The position numbers and the translations under genes were made by a program. The notes under the pieces were generated by a model. The model did not search any database. It saw only the letters and a list, made by a program, of their open reading frames with translations, and was not told the origin of the DNA. Of a stretch of DNA of 36,549 bases, positions 26,170-34,484 are shown one piece after another (positions within the stretch are counted from its first letter, which is position 1; every line of letters begins with the position of its first letter). The stretch is from Flavobacteriales bacterium (GTDB lineage: Bacteria; Bacteroidota; Bacteroidia; Flavobacteriales_D; Crocinitomicaceae): positions 1 to 36,549 of the forward strand of contig CANGHX010000007.1 in NCBI GenBank assembly GCA_947453715.1, read 5' to 3'.

Positions 26170-27453
26170 TTAAATTTTAACCCAATTTAATGATGGTCTA
26201 AGTGCACCAGGTATTGTATTTGTGTAAAACCCTCTATTTGTGGATCCATCTTGTTTGTCAATAATGTTAAATCCTATTGAACCTACATCATTTAAATGGA
26301 TAGTGAACGGATAATATGACATAAAAGCAATGCCACAATAATGAACACCCTCATTAAATAAATTTTCGGGAATGTAGACTTTAACTTCATAAATACCAGG
26401 AGAATATACTTTTTTGTAATTTACAGTGTCATGAGAACTAAACAAATGTACGTCCATATTATTAAAAACATTAATACCACAAATTAAATCAGATGTTTCC
26501 TCTAATACTTGAAATTTAACAATCAATCCTATTTTTTCATCAACAGAAAAATTATAACGTGTGAAATTTAACTCATCAATTACTTTAACTTGAATTAATT
26601 TTACAATTTCATTTCCTTTAATAGTATCTGAAGCAAAATAATTTTTCTCATTTGTAGCACTTGATTCTTCATTTAAATATTGCTCTATTATAACTGAAGT
26701 AGGACCAAAATTAACAAATTCTCCATTTTTCAGATATAATACTCTATCACACAATCTGGAAATTGAATCCATATTATGACTCACAAACAAAACCGTTTTT
26801 CCTGAATTAGAACTAATATCTTTCATTTTACCAAGACACTTCTTTTGAAAATCAGAATCACCGACAGCTAGAACTTCATCAACAATTAAAATATCACTAT
26901 CTAGATGAGCTGCAACAGCAAATGCCAATCGAACATACATGCCTGAAGAATAACGCTTAACTGGAGTATTAATATATTTCTCTACTCCCGCAAATTTTAC
27001 AATAGCATCAAAATTATTTGTTATCTCTTTTTTAGACATTCCTAAAATTGCACCATTTAGAAAAATATTTTCCTTTCCTGTAAGTTCTGGATGAAATCCT
27101 GTACCAACTTCCAATAATGAAGCAACTTTACCTTTAATTTTTATTTTACCATTCGTTGGAGCTGTAATACGAGACAACAATTTAAGTAATGTCGATTTTC
27201 CGGCTCCATTTTTACCAATTATTCCTATAACTTCACCTTGATTGATTTCGAAATTAATATTTTTTAAAGACCAAACAAATTTAGAGGATGAAACACTAGT
27301 TCGGTCATTAACTTCAATCGATTCATTAAGAGATAAATCCTTTTTAATAAATTTGTTCCACCATTTTATTACATCATCTTTTAATGTAATTGTTCCAATT
27401 TGACCAAGTCTATATTGCTTAGATAAATTTTCAACTTTTATTAAAGTATTCAT
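26170..27453 (-). CDS. wzt: polysaccharide ABC transporter ATP-binding protein Wzt with C-terminal glycan-binding domain
   Basis: 427 residues. The ATPase domain (about 5-260) has Walker A GKNGAGKST (80-88), signature YSSGM (168-172), Walker B ILIVDE (188-193) with LAVGD after it, and switch H226. Residues 20-60 form the insertion found in polysaccharide/teichoic-acid exporters. A separate C-terminal domain (about 270-427) predicted as a beta-sandwich ends in GALRPSLNW. It corresponds to Wzt-C, which in E. coli O9a binds the modified end of the O-polysaccharide. It powers export with the Wzm permease encoded 77 bases upstream. Unusually, a full promoter lies between the two genes, so Wzt heads the downstream 12-gene unit. 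Confidence 0.93.
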   Translation of the reverse strand: MNTLIKVENLSKQYRLGQIGTITLKDDVIKWWNKFIKKDLSLNESIEVNDRTSVSSSKFVWSLKNINFEINQGEVIGIIGKNGAGKSTLLKLLSRITAPTNGKIKIKGKVASLLEVGTGFHPELTGKENIFLNGAILGMSKKEITNNFDAIVKFAGVEKYINTPVKRYSSGMYVRLAFAVAAHLDSDILIVDEVLAVGDSDFQKKCLGKMKDISSNSGKTVLFVSHNMDSISRLCDRVLYLKNGEFVNFGPTSVIIEQYLNEESSATNEKNYFASDTIKGNEIVKLIQVKVIDELNFTRYNFSVDEKIGLIVKFQVLEETSDLICGINVFNNMDVHLFSSHDTVNYKKVYSPGIYEVKVYIPENLFNEGVHYCGIAFMSYYPFTIHLNDVGSIGFNIIDKQDGSTNRGFYTNTIPGALRPSLNWVKI

Positions 27454-27487
27454 GTGTAAATATTCAGTGAGAAAATTTCATAACTTT

Positions 27488-27519
27488 CAAAAGTAATAAA
27501 TTTTTAGTAATTATTCAAA
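27488..27519 (-). promoter_or_regulatory. Bacteroidota-type promoter upstream of wzt
   Basis: Read on the minus strand: TTTG (27519-27516), a 20-base spacer, then TACTTTTG (27495-27488). This matches TTTG-N19-21-TAnnTTTG exactly in both boxes and in spacing. It lies in the 76-base gap between wzm and wzt, and the -7 box ends 34 bases upstream of the wzt ATG, giving a leader of roughly 28 bases. It should drive the 27453->14276 unit independently of the upstream genes. Confidence 0.6.
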
Positions 27520-27529
27520 CGCTAAATTT

Positions 27530-28384
27530 CTAAACTGTATCCATAAAAGTCTTTTCCATTTTATTAAATAAAGTTAATCCAGAAAGTAATATTATTAACA
27601 TAAAAATAAATGAATAAAGCAAATCAAAGAAATAAAAAGTACCATGCCCCGTAAATGAAAAACGAAAAGTTTCAATTATTGGAGATATTGGATTGTATTC
27701 AACTAAAAAACGAATACTGTTTGGTATCGTTGAAATTGGATAAATCACTGGAGTAATATACATTAATAGAGAAATGCCAAAAGAAATAAAATAAGTTAAA
27801 TCTCTATATTTAGTTGTTAATGAAGTTATAATCAAACCTGTCCCTAAAGCTATACCTGCCATCAAAAGTATCAAAAATGGTAAACAAAAAATATAATAAT
27901 TTGGATTGATTAAATTTTGATTATAATAATAAAATACAAAACCTAAAAACATTATAAATTGAATACTAAATTTTAGTAGACCTGAAATAATTAAGGATAA
28001 CGGTATTACTATTCTAGGAAAGTATACTTTACCAAATAAATTTGCATTTGATGTAAATGTAGATGAAGTACCTATAAAACATGATTGAAAATAATTCCAC
28101 AACGTAGTACCGGCCAAATAAAACAGAGGACCTGGAATACCATCTGTAGAAATATTTGCAATTTCACTAAATACAAAAGTATATATAACAACGGTAAACA
28201 ATGGTGCTAAAAAGAACCAAAGCGGCCCCAAAATAGTCTGTTTATTCATTGAAATCAAATCTCTTTTTACAAAAATCCACACCAAATCTTTGTATTCCCA
28301 AATTTCTTTTAAATTTAAATTAAAAAATTTATTTTTAGATTCTATTACTAAATCCCATGTTTGATCACTATATTCTTTATCCAT
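27530..28384 (-). CDS. wzm: polysaccharide ABC-2 type permease Wzm
   Basis: 284-residue inner-membrane permease with about six membrane segments. The amphipathic N-terminus leads to KQTILGPLWFFLAPL (48-62), the standard entry of this family. FGKVYFPRIVIPL lies in the second half of the loop after the second segment. It pairs with the Wzt ATPase to move undecaprenyl-linked glycan across the inner membrane, an alternative to the Wzx/Wzy route. The start follows directly (no gap) after the stop of the SDR gene at 28385. Confidence 0.92.
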   Translation of the reverse strand: MDKEYSDQTWDLVIESKNKFFNLNLKEIWEYKDLVWIFVKRDLISMNKQTILGPLWFFLAPLFTVVIYTFVFSEIANISTDGIPGPLFYLAGTTLWNYFQSCFIGTSSTFTSNANLFGKVYFPRIVIPLSLIISGLLKFSIQFIMFLGFVFYYYNQNLINPNYYIFCLPFLILLMAGIALGTGLIITSLTTKYRDLTYFISFGISLLMYITPVIYPISTIPNSIRFLVEYNPISPIIETFRFSFTGHGTFYFFDLLYSFIFMLIILLSGLTLFNKMEKTFMDTV

Positions 28385-29299
28385 TTATTTCTTTTCAGCT
28401 TTTAAATTTAAATAAATTTTTTCAATTCCAATTTCAAGCTTTGTGAATGTAATATTACTAATTTTACGTTTTAGTGCTTCGTTACTTAAAACAACTTTAA
28501 GAATGTCACTTTGTCTCTCTTTAAAATAATTCACACTTAACTTACTATTAGATACTTGCTCAATTATTTTAATAATACTTCGAATTGACACATTATCATT
28601 TGAACAAATATTTATTGTATTTGATTGATTTAAGTCTTGAAATGATAAATTTGAAATGATTTCAATCACATCATCAATGTAAATAAAGTTTCGAATATTT
28701 AAACCTTTGCCATATATTTCAATATCCTCATTATTAATGCTCTTTTCTATTAAAGTATTAATTAGCCCTAATCCTTTTTTTATCTCTTGTCCAGGACCAT
28801 AAACATTTGATAGTCTATAACAATCATAATTTAAATTATATTTTTTCAAATAATAGTTTAAATAATATTCCATAGTCAACTTATTAATTCCATAAGGAGA
28901 AAAAGGATTAGGTAATTTTGTTTCATCTAAAACGTTTTCTGAATCACCATAAATTGCACCTGCACTCGAAATAAATATTATTTTTTTACACTTGCCAACT
29001 GAAATAATATCTAATAATTTCAAAAATGGTATTAAATTATCATTTATTTCCAGCAGAGGTGTTTCCCAAGAACTCGAAGGTATAGTAGATGAAACTAAAT
29101 AATAAATCAAATCTAATTTTTCTAAAATCTGCTTTTTTTCAGAAAAATCTTTAACGTCGAGGAAATTAAAATTTTTAAACGTAGTTTTGCCTTTTGATCT
29201 AGAAAAGGTGTGCAAATCTATACTTTGATTTAAAATAAGTTTATTATACAAATTTAATCCTATAAACCCATTAACACCGATTATCCCTACTTTCATCAT
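28385..29299 (-). CDS. NAD-dependent SDR epimerase (UDP-glucose 4-epimerase-like)
   Basis: 304-residue extended SDR. The NAD loop GVNGFIG is at 8-14, the serine motif SSAGAIYG at 111-118, and Y136/K140 (YGINK) complete the catalytic triad. RNFIYIDDV (203-211) is the sugar-nucleotide-binding loop. The SSAGAIYG form is closer to 4-epimerases (WbpV, GalE-like) than to dehydratases or to the TSE-type SDR at 7028. It probably makes a galacto- or related donor for the chain. Start could be 29299 or the adjacent ATG at 29296. It sits between two membrane-protein genes and wzm. Confidence 0.83.
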   Translation of the reverse strand: MMKVGIIGVNGFIGLNLYNKLILNQSIDLHTFSRSKGKTTFKNFNFLDVKDFSEKKQILEKLDLIYYLVSSTIPSSSWETPLLEINDNLIPFLKLLDIISVGKCKKIIFISSAGAIYGDSENVLDETKLPNPFSPYGINKLTMEYYLNYYLKKYNLNYDCYRLSNVYGPGQEIKKGLGLINTLIEKSINNEDIEIYGKGLNIRNFIYIDDVIEIISNLSFQDLNQSNTINICSNDNVSIRSIIKIIEQVSNSKLSVNYFKERQSDILKVVLSNEALKRKISNITFTKLEIGIEKIYLNLKAEKK

Positions 29300-29372
29300 A
29301 ATATATACATAGATTATTTCCCTAACAATAACTCCATTAAAAAAATTGAAACATCAAAATTTAATCAAATAA

Positions 29373-30968
29373 TTATTTTACTGTTTTTTGAAAAAATAAA
29401 AGCTCACCATAAAAATTATTATTTATTTTTTTTACTATTTTAAATTTTGAATTAAACATCAAATAAATTAAAATTTTTCGATTTACCTTAGATGCTAAAT
29501 CAAAGTTACTAATTCTCTTATTTAAATTTTTATCGATAATTATTAAATCTAAATCAGAATCTATATATTTCTTATAATAATTAAAAATAGATTTTTCATT
29601 TAATTTTTTATCTATGTCGTAAAAATTCCAATTACGTAAATAAAATTTCACATTACTTAATCTACATTTTTTAGTCTTTTTGAATAAGTAAACTTCAATA
29701 GGAATTTCTTGTTGTTCATCGAATAGACATAAATACTCCAAATTTTTATTTCTTCTATTATAAGAATAAATGTAATTCGCAATCTCTTTACTTGCTTGTA
29801 ACTCTTCATTTTTGTTTAAAGAAGTTCTACAATCAATAACAAAGTTAATATTAATAAAAATAAATAATATTAAAGCAACTATTTTTAAATATTTAAAGTT
29901 AATTCTTTCAAAATAATAATTTAAATTGAATATAAAAAGTACTGGAATAAAACATATTATGATTATAACAAAAATATGTGGTTGAGTAGCTTTCATGAAT
30001 AAAATGAAAAAAGAAATTGAAAAGATAAAAGGATAACATAACCTTAATTTTTCCATCCTCGAAATATTGGTTTTATATGTAATTATTATCAATCCATAAA
30101 TAAAAGTAAGTAATGAAAATACACCTACTCTATTATAAATGAAATCAATAAAATATTTAAATGAAAAACTTATACTCCCTTCTTGATAACTTACTGGTTT
30201 CATGTAATAATCTAAGAAAAATTTTAAATTACTTTTAACGTAAACAAATAAAAAAATACTGAAAAATAAAAACAAAAAAGTAACAAATAACCTATTTATA
30301 AGGTTATTACATTTTAAATATCGAACAATTGGAAAAATAAAAGGTATTAAAAAAATCAATACATAAACAAAAAAATTAAATCTAGAGATTATTGAAATAA
30401 ACATAAAAAATAATCCAAAGAATAAAAATCTTTTGGATTTATTCTTAGTGAAAATCAAAAGAGATAAATATCCAGATAATAAAAATAAAGTCGATGAAAC
30501 CTCTGGAATATAGGATACTAATCCAATTCTGAAATCATAGAAAATACTTAAATTCAAAATTAAACCTACAAAAATAATTGATCTAATTAATGATACCCCT
30601 ATACTTTTTAAATAATAACTCAAAAAAACAGAAAAAACAAAACTCGAAATAAAACCTCTTATATAGATATCCCAATCATTTGCAAACATTTTGGGAGCGA
30701 AAAGAGCTATAAAACATCCGAAACCTCCACTTAATGGATTACCTTGAAATTCATAGACAACTTGATTTAATCGCTCCATTAAACTAAAGTTCCCTTTAAA
30801 TCTCACAAAAGAATGGAATTGATTTTTTTCATTCATAACACCATCAAAAACTGGCATATTAACTAAATGAAATAAATCATAAATATAAACAGATTTTAGT
30901 ACTACTATCACACATATTATACATATTGTAGATATCAATAATATAATTTTATGACTTTTCTTTTTCAT
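29373..30968 (-). CDS. polytopic membrane protein, possible GT-C type (unassigned)
   Basis: 531-residue integral membrane protein. A hydrophobic segment at about 8-28 is followed by a first outer loop with PVFDGVMNEKN (39-49, D42). Roughly ten more membrane segments extend to about residue 385, and a soluble, lysine-rich tail of about 145 residues ends the protein. The order of single TM, acidic outer loop, multiple TMs and C-terminal soluble part is the GT-C layout, but I see no family signature. It lies 10 bases after the polymerase-like gene. Alternatives are an O-antigen ligase-like or polymerase-like protein. Confidence 0.55.
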   Translation of the reverse strand: MKKKSHKIILLISTICIICVIVVLKSVYIYDLFHLVNMPVFDGVMNEKNQFHSFVRFKGNFSLMERLNQVVYEFQGNPLSGGFGCFIALFAPKMFANDWDIYIRGFISSFVFSVFLSYYLKSIGVSLIRSIIFVGLILNLSIFYDFRIGLVSYIPEVSSTLFLLSGYLSLLIFTKNKSKRFLFFGLFFMFISIISRFNFFVYVLIFLIPFIFPIVRYLKCNNLINRLFVTFLFLFFSIFLFVYVKSNLKFFLDYYMKPVSYQEGSISFSFKYFIDFIYNRVGVFSLLTFIYGLIIITYKTNISRMEKLRLCYPFIFSISFFILFMKATQPHIFVIIIICFIPVLFIFNLNYYFERINFKYLKIVALILFIFININFVIDCRTSLNKNEELQASKEIANYIYSYNRRNKNLEYLCLFDEQQEIPIEVYLFKKTKKCRLSNVKFYLRNWNFYDIDKKLNEKSIFNYYKKYIDSDLDLIIIDKNLNKRISNFDLASKVNRKILIYLMFNSKFKIVKKINNNFYGELLFFQKTVK

Positions 30969-30978
30969 TTTCAGTTTG

Positions 30979-32328
30979 TTAATTTAGTTCTGAATTTATT
31001 TTAATATCTGATTCTAAATTTTGAAAATTCACAGTTAATAAAATTAACAAAAATGGAATTACGGGTGCCTTAAACCGAACTAACACACCCAATAAACCAG
31101 ATGTCACACCTGCCATATAAGACATCAAGATTACAAAGAAAAATGCAAATACTAAAAATTCATTTTTCCTTATCATACTAACTTTTTTAAAAAATCCTTT
31201 TCTAAAAAACTGAAACGTTAAATATATAAAAAACAAATCCTCTAATCCATTCGCAATCATGGTCAAAGTTCTTGCTTCCCAAGGAAAAGGTCTATACATT
31301 CCAGCTAAAATTGCTGCTGGCATCACTTGTATCATTCCCTGAGCACTATAATCTGTAATCCCAATATCATATCTTGTCCCTTCATATGTCGTATTTGTTG
31401 CAAAATCTTTATTTAATAATGCAGCTTCTGCTAATTGTTCTGAGTTTGCTAATTGGTTTCCCTGTAAAATAAAAAATAAAATCCCTATTATAAAAGTTGA
31501 GAATCTAATTAAATAAAATTTAAATTTGTTTTTTCGATATTTGTTAACTAATCTTACAGTATAACTCATGGCCATTGGAACAAGAATTGTAGCTAGCATA
31601 AAAGATCTAATATGCATTAATAAAAAACCAAAACATATAATTGCTAACCAATTTTTCAATTTTGTTTCTTTATCTAGAGAAAGAATTTGAAAAGCATGAT
31701 AGATTATAAAAATTGTTGAAAACAATACAATTGTATCTTTTGTAATTCCACTACACCAAAAGCTTACAGAAGGAATCAATACTACTGCGATTGCAATATT
31801 TCGTTTCGTGTGAAGTTTATAACTATATACTAACTCAAATAATTTCCAAGAGGCTATCGAAGAAATATACGCTAAAATTAAAGTGGCAACTAAATAACTT
31901 TTTATTGAAAAAAAAGATAAAATACTCATTATTTTTGATATAAACCAACTTTCAGGTTCTCTGTAAATCCAACCAGGGGGCAAACCTGTTTGCAAATCAA
32001 AGTGTTTATAAAACATTGTTAAATCAGGAGGGTTTAAAAGTTCTTCAAAATAATATGACGGATTTTTAAAAAATAAATTCTGCATTTTTATTGCTCCATC
32101 CCAATAAGCTAGTGTATCACCTCCTTTAACTACCGTAATATAATATACTGCATAAACTAAACTTAAAGTTATTTTCATCCAAACATTAACTGTATAATAT
32201 TCAGAATAATCTAAATCTCTATGCTTTTTTTTACGAACATTAACAATCAATGCAAAAATCACTATTGCTAATAACGCCCATGAAATATCAATAATTGAGA
32301 AATAATCAAGTTCAAATAAATCTGGCAT
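30979..32328 (-). CDS. polytopic membrane protein, polysaccharide polymerase-like
   Basis: 449-residue membrane protein with about nine to ten hydrophobic segments. Distinct short motifs are GGDTLAYWD (69-77), WIYREPESWF (120-129), FWCSGITKDT (190-199) and YRPFPWEA (345-352). A hydrophilic loop of about 45 residues (290-335) lies before the last membrane group. The GDxxxYW and SGxxKD placements resemble polysaccharide polymerase-like (EpsG/Wzy-type) membrane proteins, but I cannot assign a named family. A polymerase in a Wzm/Wzt locus would be unusual; a transfer or ligase role is equally possible. It is the first gene of the 32328->27530 unit and is divergent from the methyltransferase at 32493. 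Confidence 0.5.
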   Translation of the reverse strand: MPDLFELDYFSIIDISWALLAIVIFALIVNVRKKKHRDLDYSEYYTVNVWMKITLSLVYAVYYITVVKGGDTLAYWDGAIKMQNLFFKNPSYYFEELLNPPDLTMFYKHFDLQTGLPPGWIYREPESWFISKIMSILSFFSIKSYLVATLILAYISSIASWKLFELVYSYKLHTKRNIAIAVVLIPSVSFWCSGITKDTIVLFSTIFIIYHAFQILSLDKETKLKNWLAIICFGFLLMHIRSFMLATILVPMAMSYTVRLVNKYRKNKFKFYLIRFSTFIIGILFFILQGNQLANSEQLAEAALLNKDFATNTTYEGTRYDIGITDYSAQGMIQVMPAAILAGMYRPFPWEARTLTMIANGLEDLFFIYLTFQFFRKGFFKKVSMIRKNEFLVFAFFFVILMSYMAGVTSGLLGVLVRFKAPVIPFLLILLTVNFQNLESDIKINSELN

Positions 32329-32437
32329 TTTAAAAAAAATAATTTTAAGTAAATGTAATATTTATTTTTAATGAAATATTTATTTTGGAGTGAGTTTTTT
32401 TTGAATTGTGTAACTTCATATTTAAAAGAATACCAAT

Positions 32438-32471
32438 TTGATATTATATAAAGTAATTTTATTTAATTTTG
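32438..32471 (+). promoter_or_regulatory. Flavobacterium-type promoter for the plus-strand methyltransferase
   Basis: TTG at 32438-32440, a 23-base spacer, and TAATTTTG at 32464-32471 match TTG-N17-23-TAnnTTTG, with the spacer at the upper limit. The -7 box ends 21 bases before ATG 32493. An in-frame TTG at 32469 falls inside this box and so cannot be the translation start if the promoter is real. Confidence 0.5.
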
Positions 32472-32492
32472 AATAATACTAAAAATAAAAAA

Positions 32493-33248
32493 ATGGACAT
32501 AGATTACGAATTAACTTATCATAAATTAGAAGAAAAATATTGGTGGTTCAAATCTAGACGTAATAGTATTATATCAATTTTGAACAAAATGAATTTACCT
32601 AAAACTTCAAAAGTATTAGAAATAGGTTGTTCTGGTGGTCCATTACTTCAAATTTTGAATGAAAAAGGTTACATCAATTCAATAGGAATAGATATTAGTG
32701 AAAATGCAATAAAAGTTTGCAATAAAAGAGGTGTCTTTAACTCAAAAGTTATGGATGCTACTAACCTAACTTTCAAAAATGAATCATTTGATATTGTTAT
32801 TGCTTCAGATATTCTTGAACATATTGAAAATGATACTTTAGCATTGTCCGAGTGGTGTAGAGTATTAAAACCTGGAGGTAAATTAGTTATTTATGTTCCT
32901 GCTTACATGAAATTATGGAGTCATCATGATGAAATAAATCATCACTTTAGAAGATATCAAAGGTCAGATTTAAAAACCCTTCTTTCTAAAAATAATTTTT
33001 TAATTAAAAAAATTTCATATTGGAATTTCTTTCTTTTTTTTCCTACATTAATTATTAGAAAAATAACTCAAAATAAAAAAAAGAATATTAAGATTAATAG
33101 CCAACTCTATGCAATTAATCCAATTGTTAACTTTTTTCTTAAAACCTTACTTCACATAGAAAACTGGCTTTTAAAATATATCGAATTTCCTTTTGGAGTA
33201 AGTGTTTTTGCTATTTGCGAAAAGCCTCAAGACAAGAAAACATCATAA
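32493..33248 (+). CDS. class I SAM-dependent methyltransferase
   Basis: 251-residue methyltransferase. The SAM loop VLEIGCSGG is at 41-49, the acidic residue in GIDIS at 65-69, SFDIVIASDILEHI at 98-111 and LKPGGKLVIYVPA at 125-137. WSHHDEINHHFRRY (142-155) is the conserved W-x-x-H/D-E-x-x-x-H-x-R-R-Y stretch of a methyltransferase group common in surface-glycan loci. A C-terminal hydrophobic region (about 172-186 and 207-217) suggests membrane association. ATG 32493 was chosen over the upstream TTG at 32469 because that codon lies inside the promoter -7 box. One of only two plus-strand genes in the locus; its stop overlaps the convergent GT2 gene by 6 bases. Confidence 0.86.
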   Translation: MDIDYELTYHKLEEKYWWFKSRRNSIISILNKMNLPKTSKVLEIGCSGGPLLQILNEKGYINSIGIDISENAIKVCNKRGVFNSKVMDATNLTFKNESFDIVIASDILEHIENDTLALSEWCRVLKPGGKLVIYVPAYMKLWSHHDEINHHFRRYQRSDLKTLLSKNNFLIKKISYWNFFLFFPTLIIRKITQNKKKNIKINSQLYAINPIVNFFLKTLLHIENWLLKYIEFPFGVSVFAICEKPQDKKTS

Positions 33249-34199
33249 GATTTTTTGTGATTCGATTTCATTTATATTTATAAAATTTTCAATAATCGAA
33301 AATGGTCTATCTCTAACTTCGTCGTAAATTCTAGAAATATATTCCCCAATAATACCTAAACAAATTAAAATTAAAGAGCTAAAAAATGATATTATTATAA
33401 CAAGTGAAGTAAATCCCTTAACTTCTATACCATTCACAGTAACTTTATATATCAAAATTAAAGTATACATAAATGCAAATAAAAGACCTATAAATCCAAT
33501 AATTGTAATTAATCGAATTGGAACATTTGAAAATGAAAAAATTCCATCAGTAGCTATTTTTAATAGTTTTTTTAACGTGTAACCTGATTCCCCATCAATT
33601 CTTGCATCTCTTTCATATTCAATACCAATTTGTTTAAAACCTACCCATGCCCTAATCCCCCTAAGAAAGGGGTTTTTTTCATTTAATTTTAACATGCTTA
33701 ATACTACCTTCTTCTTCATAACTGCAAAATCACCGCTATCTAATTGAATTTTTGTATTACTTAAATTCTTTAAAATTCTGTAAAAAAGAGTGTAGCAAAA
33801 TCTTTTAACAAATGATTCTTTTCTTTTTTTTCTAACTCCATATGCTACATCAAATCCTTCATCTAAATATCGGAAAAAATCTGGCAATAATGATGGAGGA
33901 TCTTGTAAATCATCATCTATTATTGCTATGTAATCTCCTGAACAATATGTTAATCCTGTTTTAACGGCTATCTGATGTCCGAAATTTCTAGATAATTTAA
34001 TTCCTTTTATATAGTTGTATTTTTGTGATAATTCGACAATTTTTTTAAAACTACTATCTTTACTTCCATCATCAACAAGAATTAACTCTAAATTCCATTT
34101 GTTTTTGTTCCTTTCAATTTCAATTTGATTTAATAATTCATGTAAAAATTTTGCTGAGTTATAAACAGGAACGACTATAGATATCTTATTAGAATTCAT
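33243..34199 (-). CDS. polyprenyl-phosphate glycosyltransferase, GtrB-like GT2 with two TM segments
   Basis: 318-residue GtrB-type enzyme that loads a hexose onto undecaprenyl phosphate. ISIVVPVYNS (6-15), LVDDGSKDSS (41-50), LSRNFGHQIA (69-78) and DDDLQDPPSL (95-104) are the family motifs. NPFLRGIRAWVGF (176-188) and DARIDGESGYTLKKLL (198-213) are the typical membrane-proximal segments. Hydrophobic anchors lie at about 229-252 and 262-288. It is closer to O-antigen GtrB than the paralogue at 8016. It is transcribed alone, with no upstream partner, and shares a 6-base 3' overlap with the methyltransferase. A terminator-like hairpin on the opposite strand is embedded in its coding region. Confidence 0.9.
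   Translation of the reverse strand: MNSNKISIVVPVYNSAKFLHELLNQIEIERNKNKWNLELILVDDGSKDSSFKKIVELSQKYNYIKGIKLSRNFGHQIAVKTGLTYCSGDYIAIIDDDLQDPPSLLPDFFRYLDEGFDVAYGVRKKRKESFVKRFCYTLFYRILKNLSNTKIQLDSGDFAVMKKKVVLSMLKLNEKNPFLRGIRAWVGFKQIGIEYERDARIDGESGYTLKKLLKIATDGIFSFSNVPIRLITIIGFIGLLFAFMYTLILIYKVTVNGIEVKGFTSLVIIISFFSSLILICLGIIGEYISRIYDEVRDRPFSIIENFININEIESQKIL
33658..33679 (+). terminator. candidate intrinsic terminator, antisense inside the GtrB-like gene
   Basis: CCCCT (33658-33662), a five-base loop, AGGGG (33668-33672) and seven T (33673-33679) read on the plus strand as a GC stem with a U-tract. It lies 410 bases downstream of the plus-strand methyltransferase, which has no terminator of its own. 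Structure seen; function inferred. Confidence 0.35.
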
Positions 34200-34451
34200 T
34201 TGAAAAAAAATTATAATTATTACAAAGAAACATGATTAATTTAATAAATTAATTTATTCATAAAGAAAATAAGCTAAATATAATATTATCTAATAATAAC
34301 AGAAAAATCAATTCAACTTATTAATATTATAAAAAAGTAATTAGTAAGATGTTTTTATCATACTAATTAAGTTTTGTTATTTATTAAGATTATAAATAAT
34401 TAAATTAATAATTGAATCTCCGCTTTTATACCAGAACGTAGAAACCTTGCG
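34200..34451. other. AT-rich intergenic region with an inverted repeat
   Basis: No coding frame of note. The upstream region of the GtrB-like gene has no clear TAnnTTTG promoter on the minus strand. The only structure is the inverted repeat at 34338-34369. The boundary between the polysaccharide locus and the accessory region falls here. I could not identify terminal inverted repeats of the dead insertion sequence. Confidence 0.5.
34338..34369. repeat. inverted repeat, 9-base perfect arms
   Basis: Arms TAATTAGTA (34338-34346) and TACTAATTA (34361-34369) pair perfectly. An inner GAT/ATC pair (34348-34350, 34357-34359) extends the stem past one A-A mismatch, leaving a G-T5 loop. Flanking A-rich and T-rich runs could lengthen it. 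It may act as an operator or terminator near the head of the GtrB-like gene, or be a leftover of the adjacent insertion sequence. Confidence 0.45.
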
Positions 34452-34484
34452 TTGACAGATTGTTCCTTTGTAAAAAAGAGGAAA

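Noticed and set aside
30979-32328. Confident Wzy O-antigen polymerase
   Set aside because: The short motifs are suggestive, but no family signature is certain and the export system is of the ABC type.
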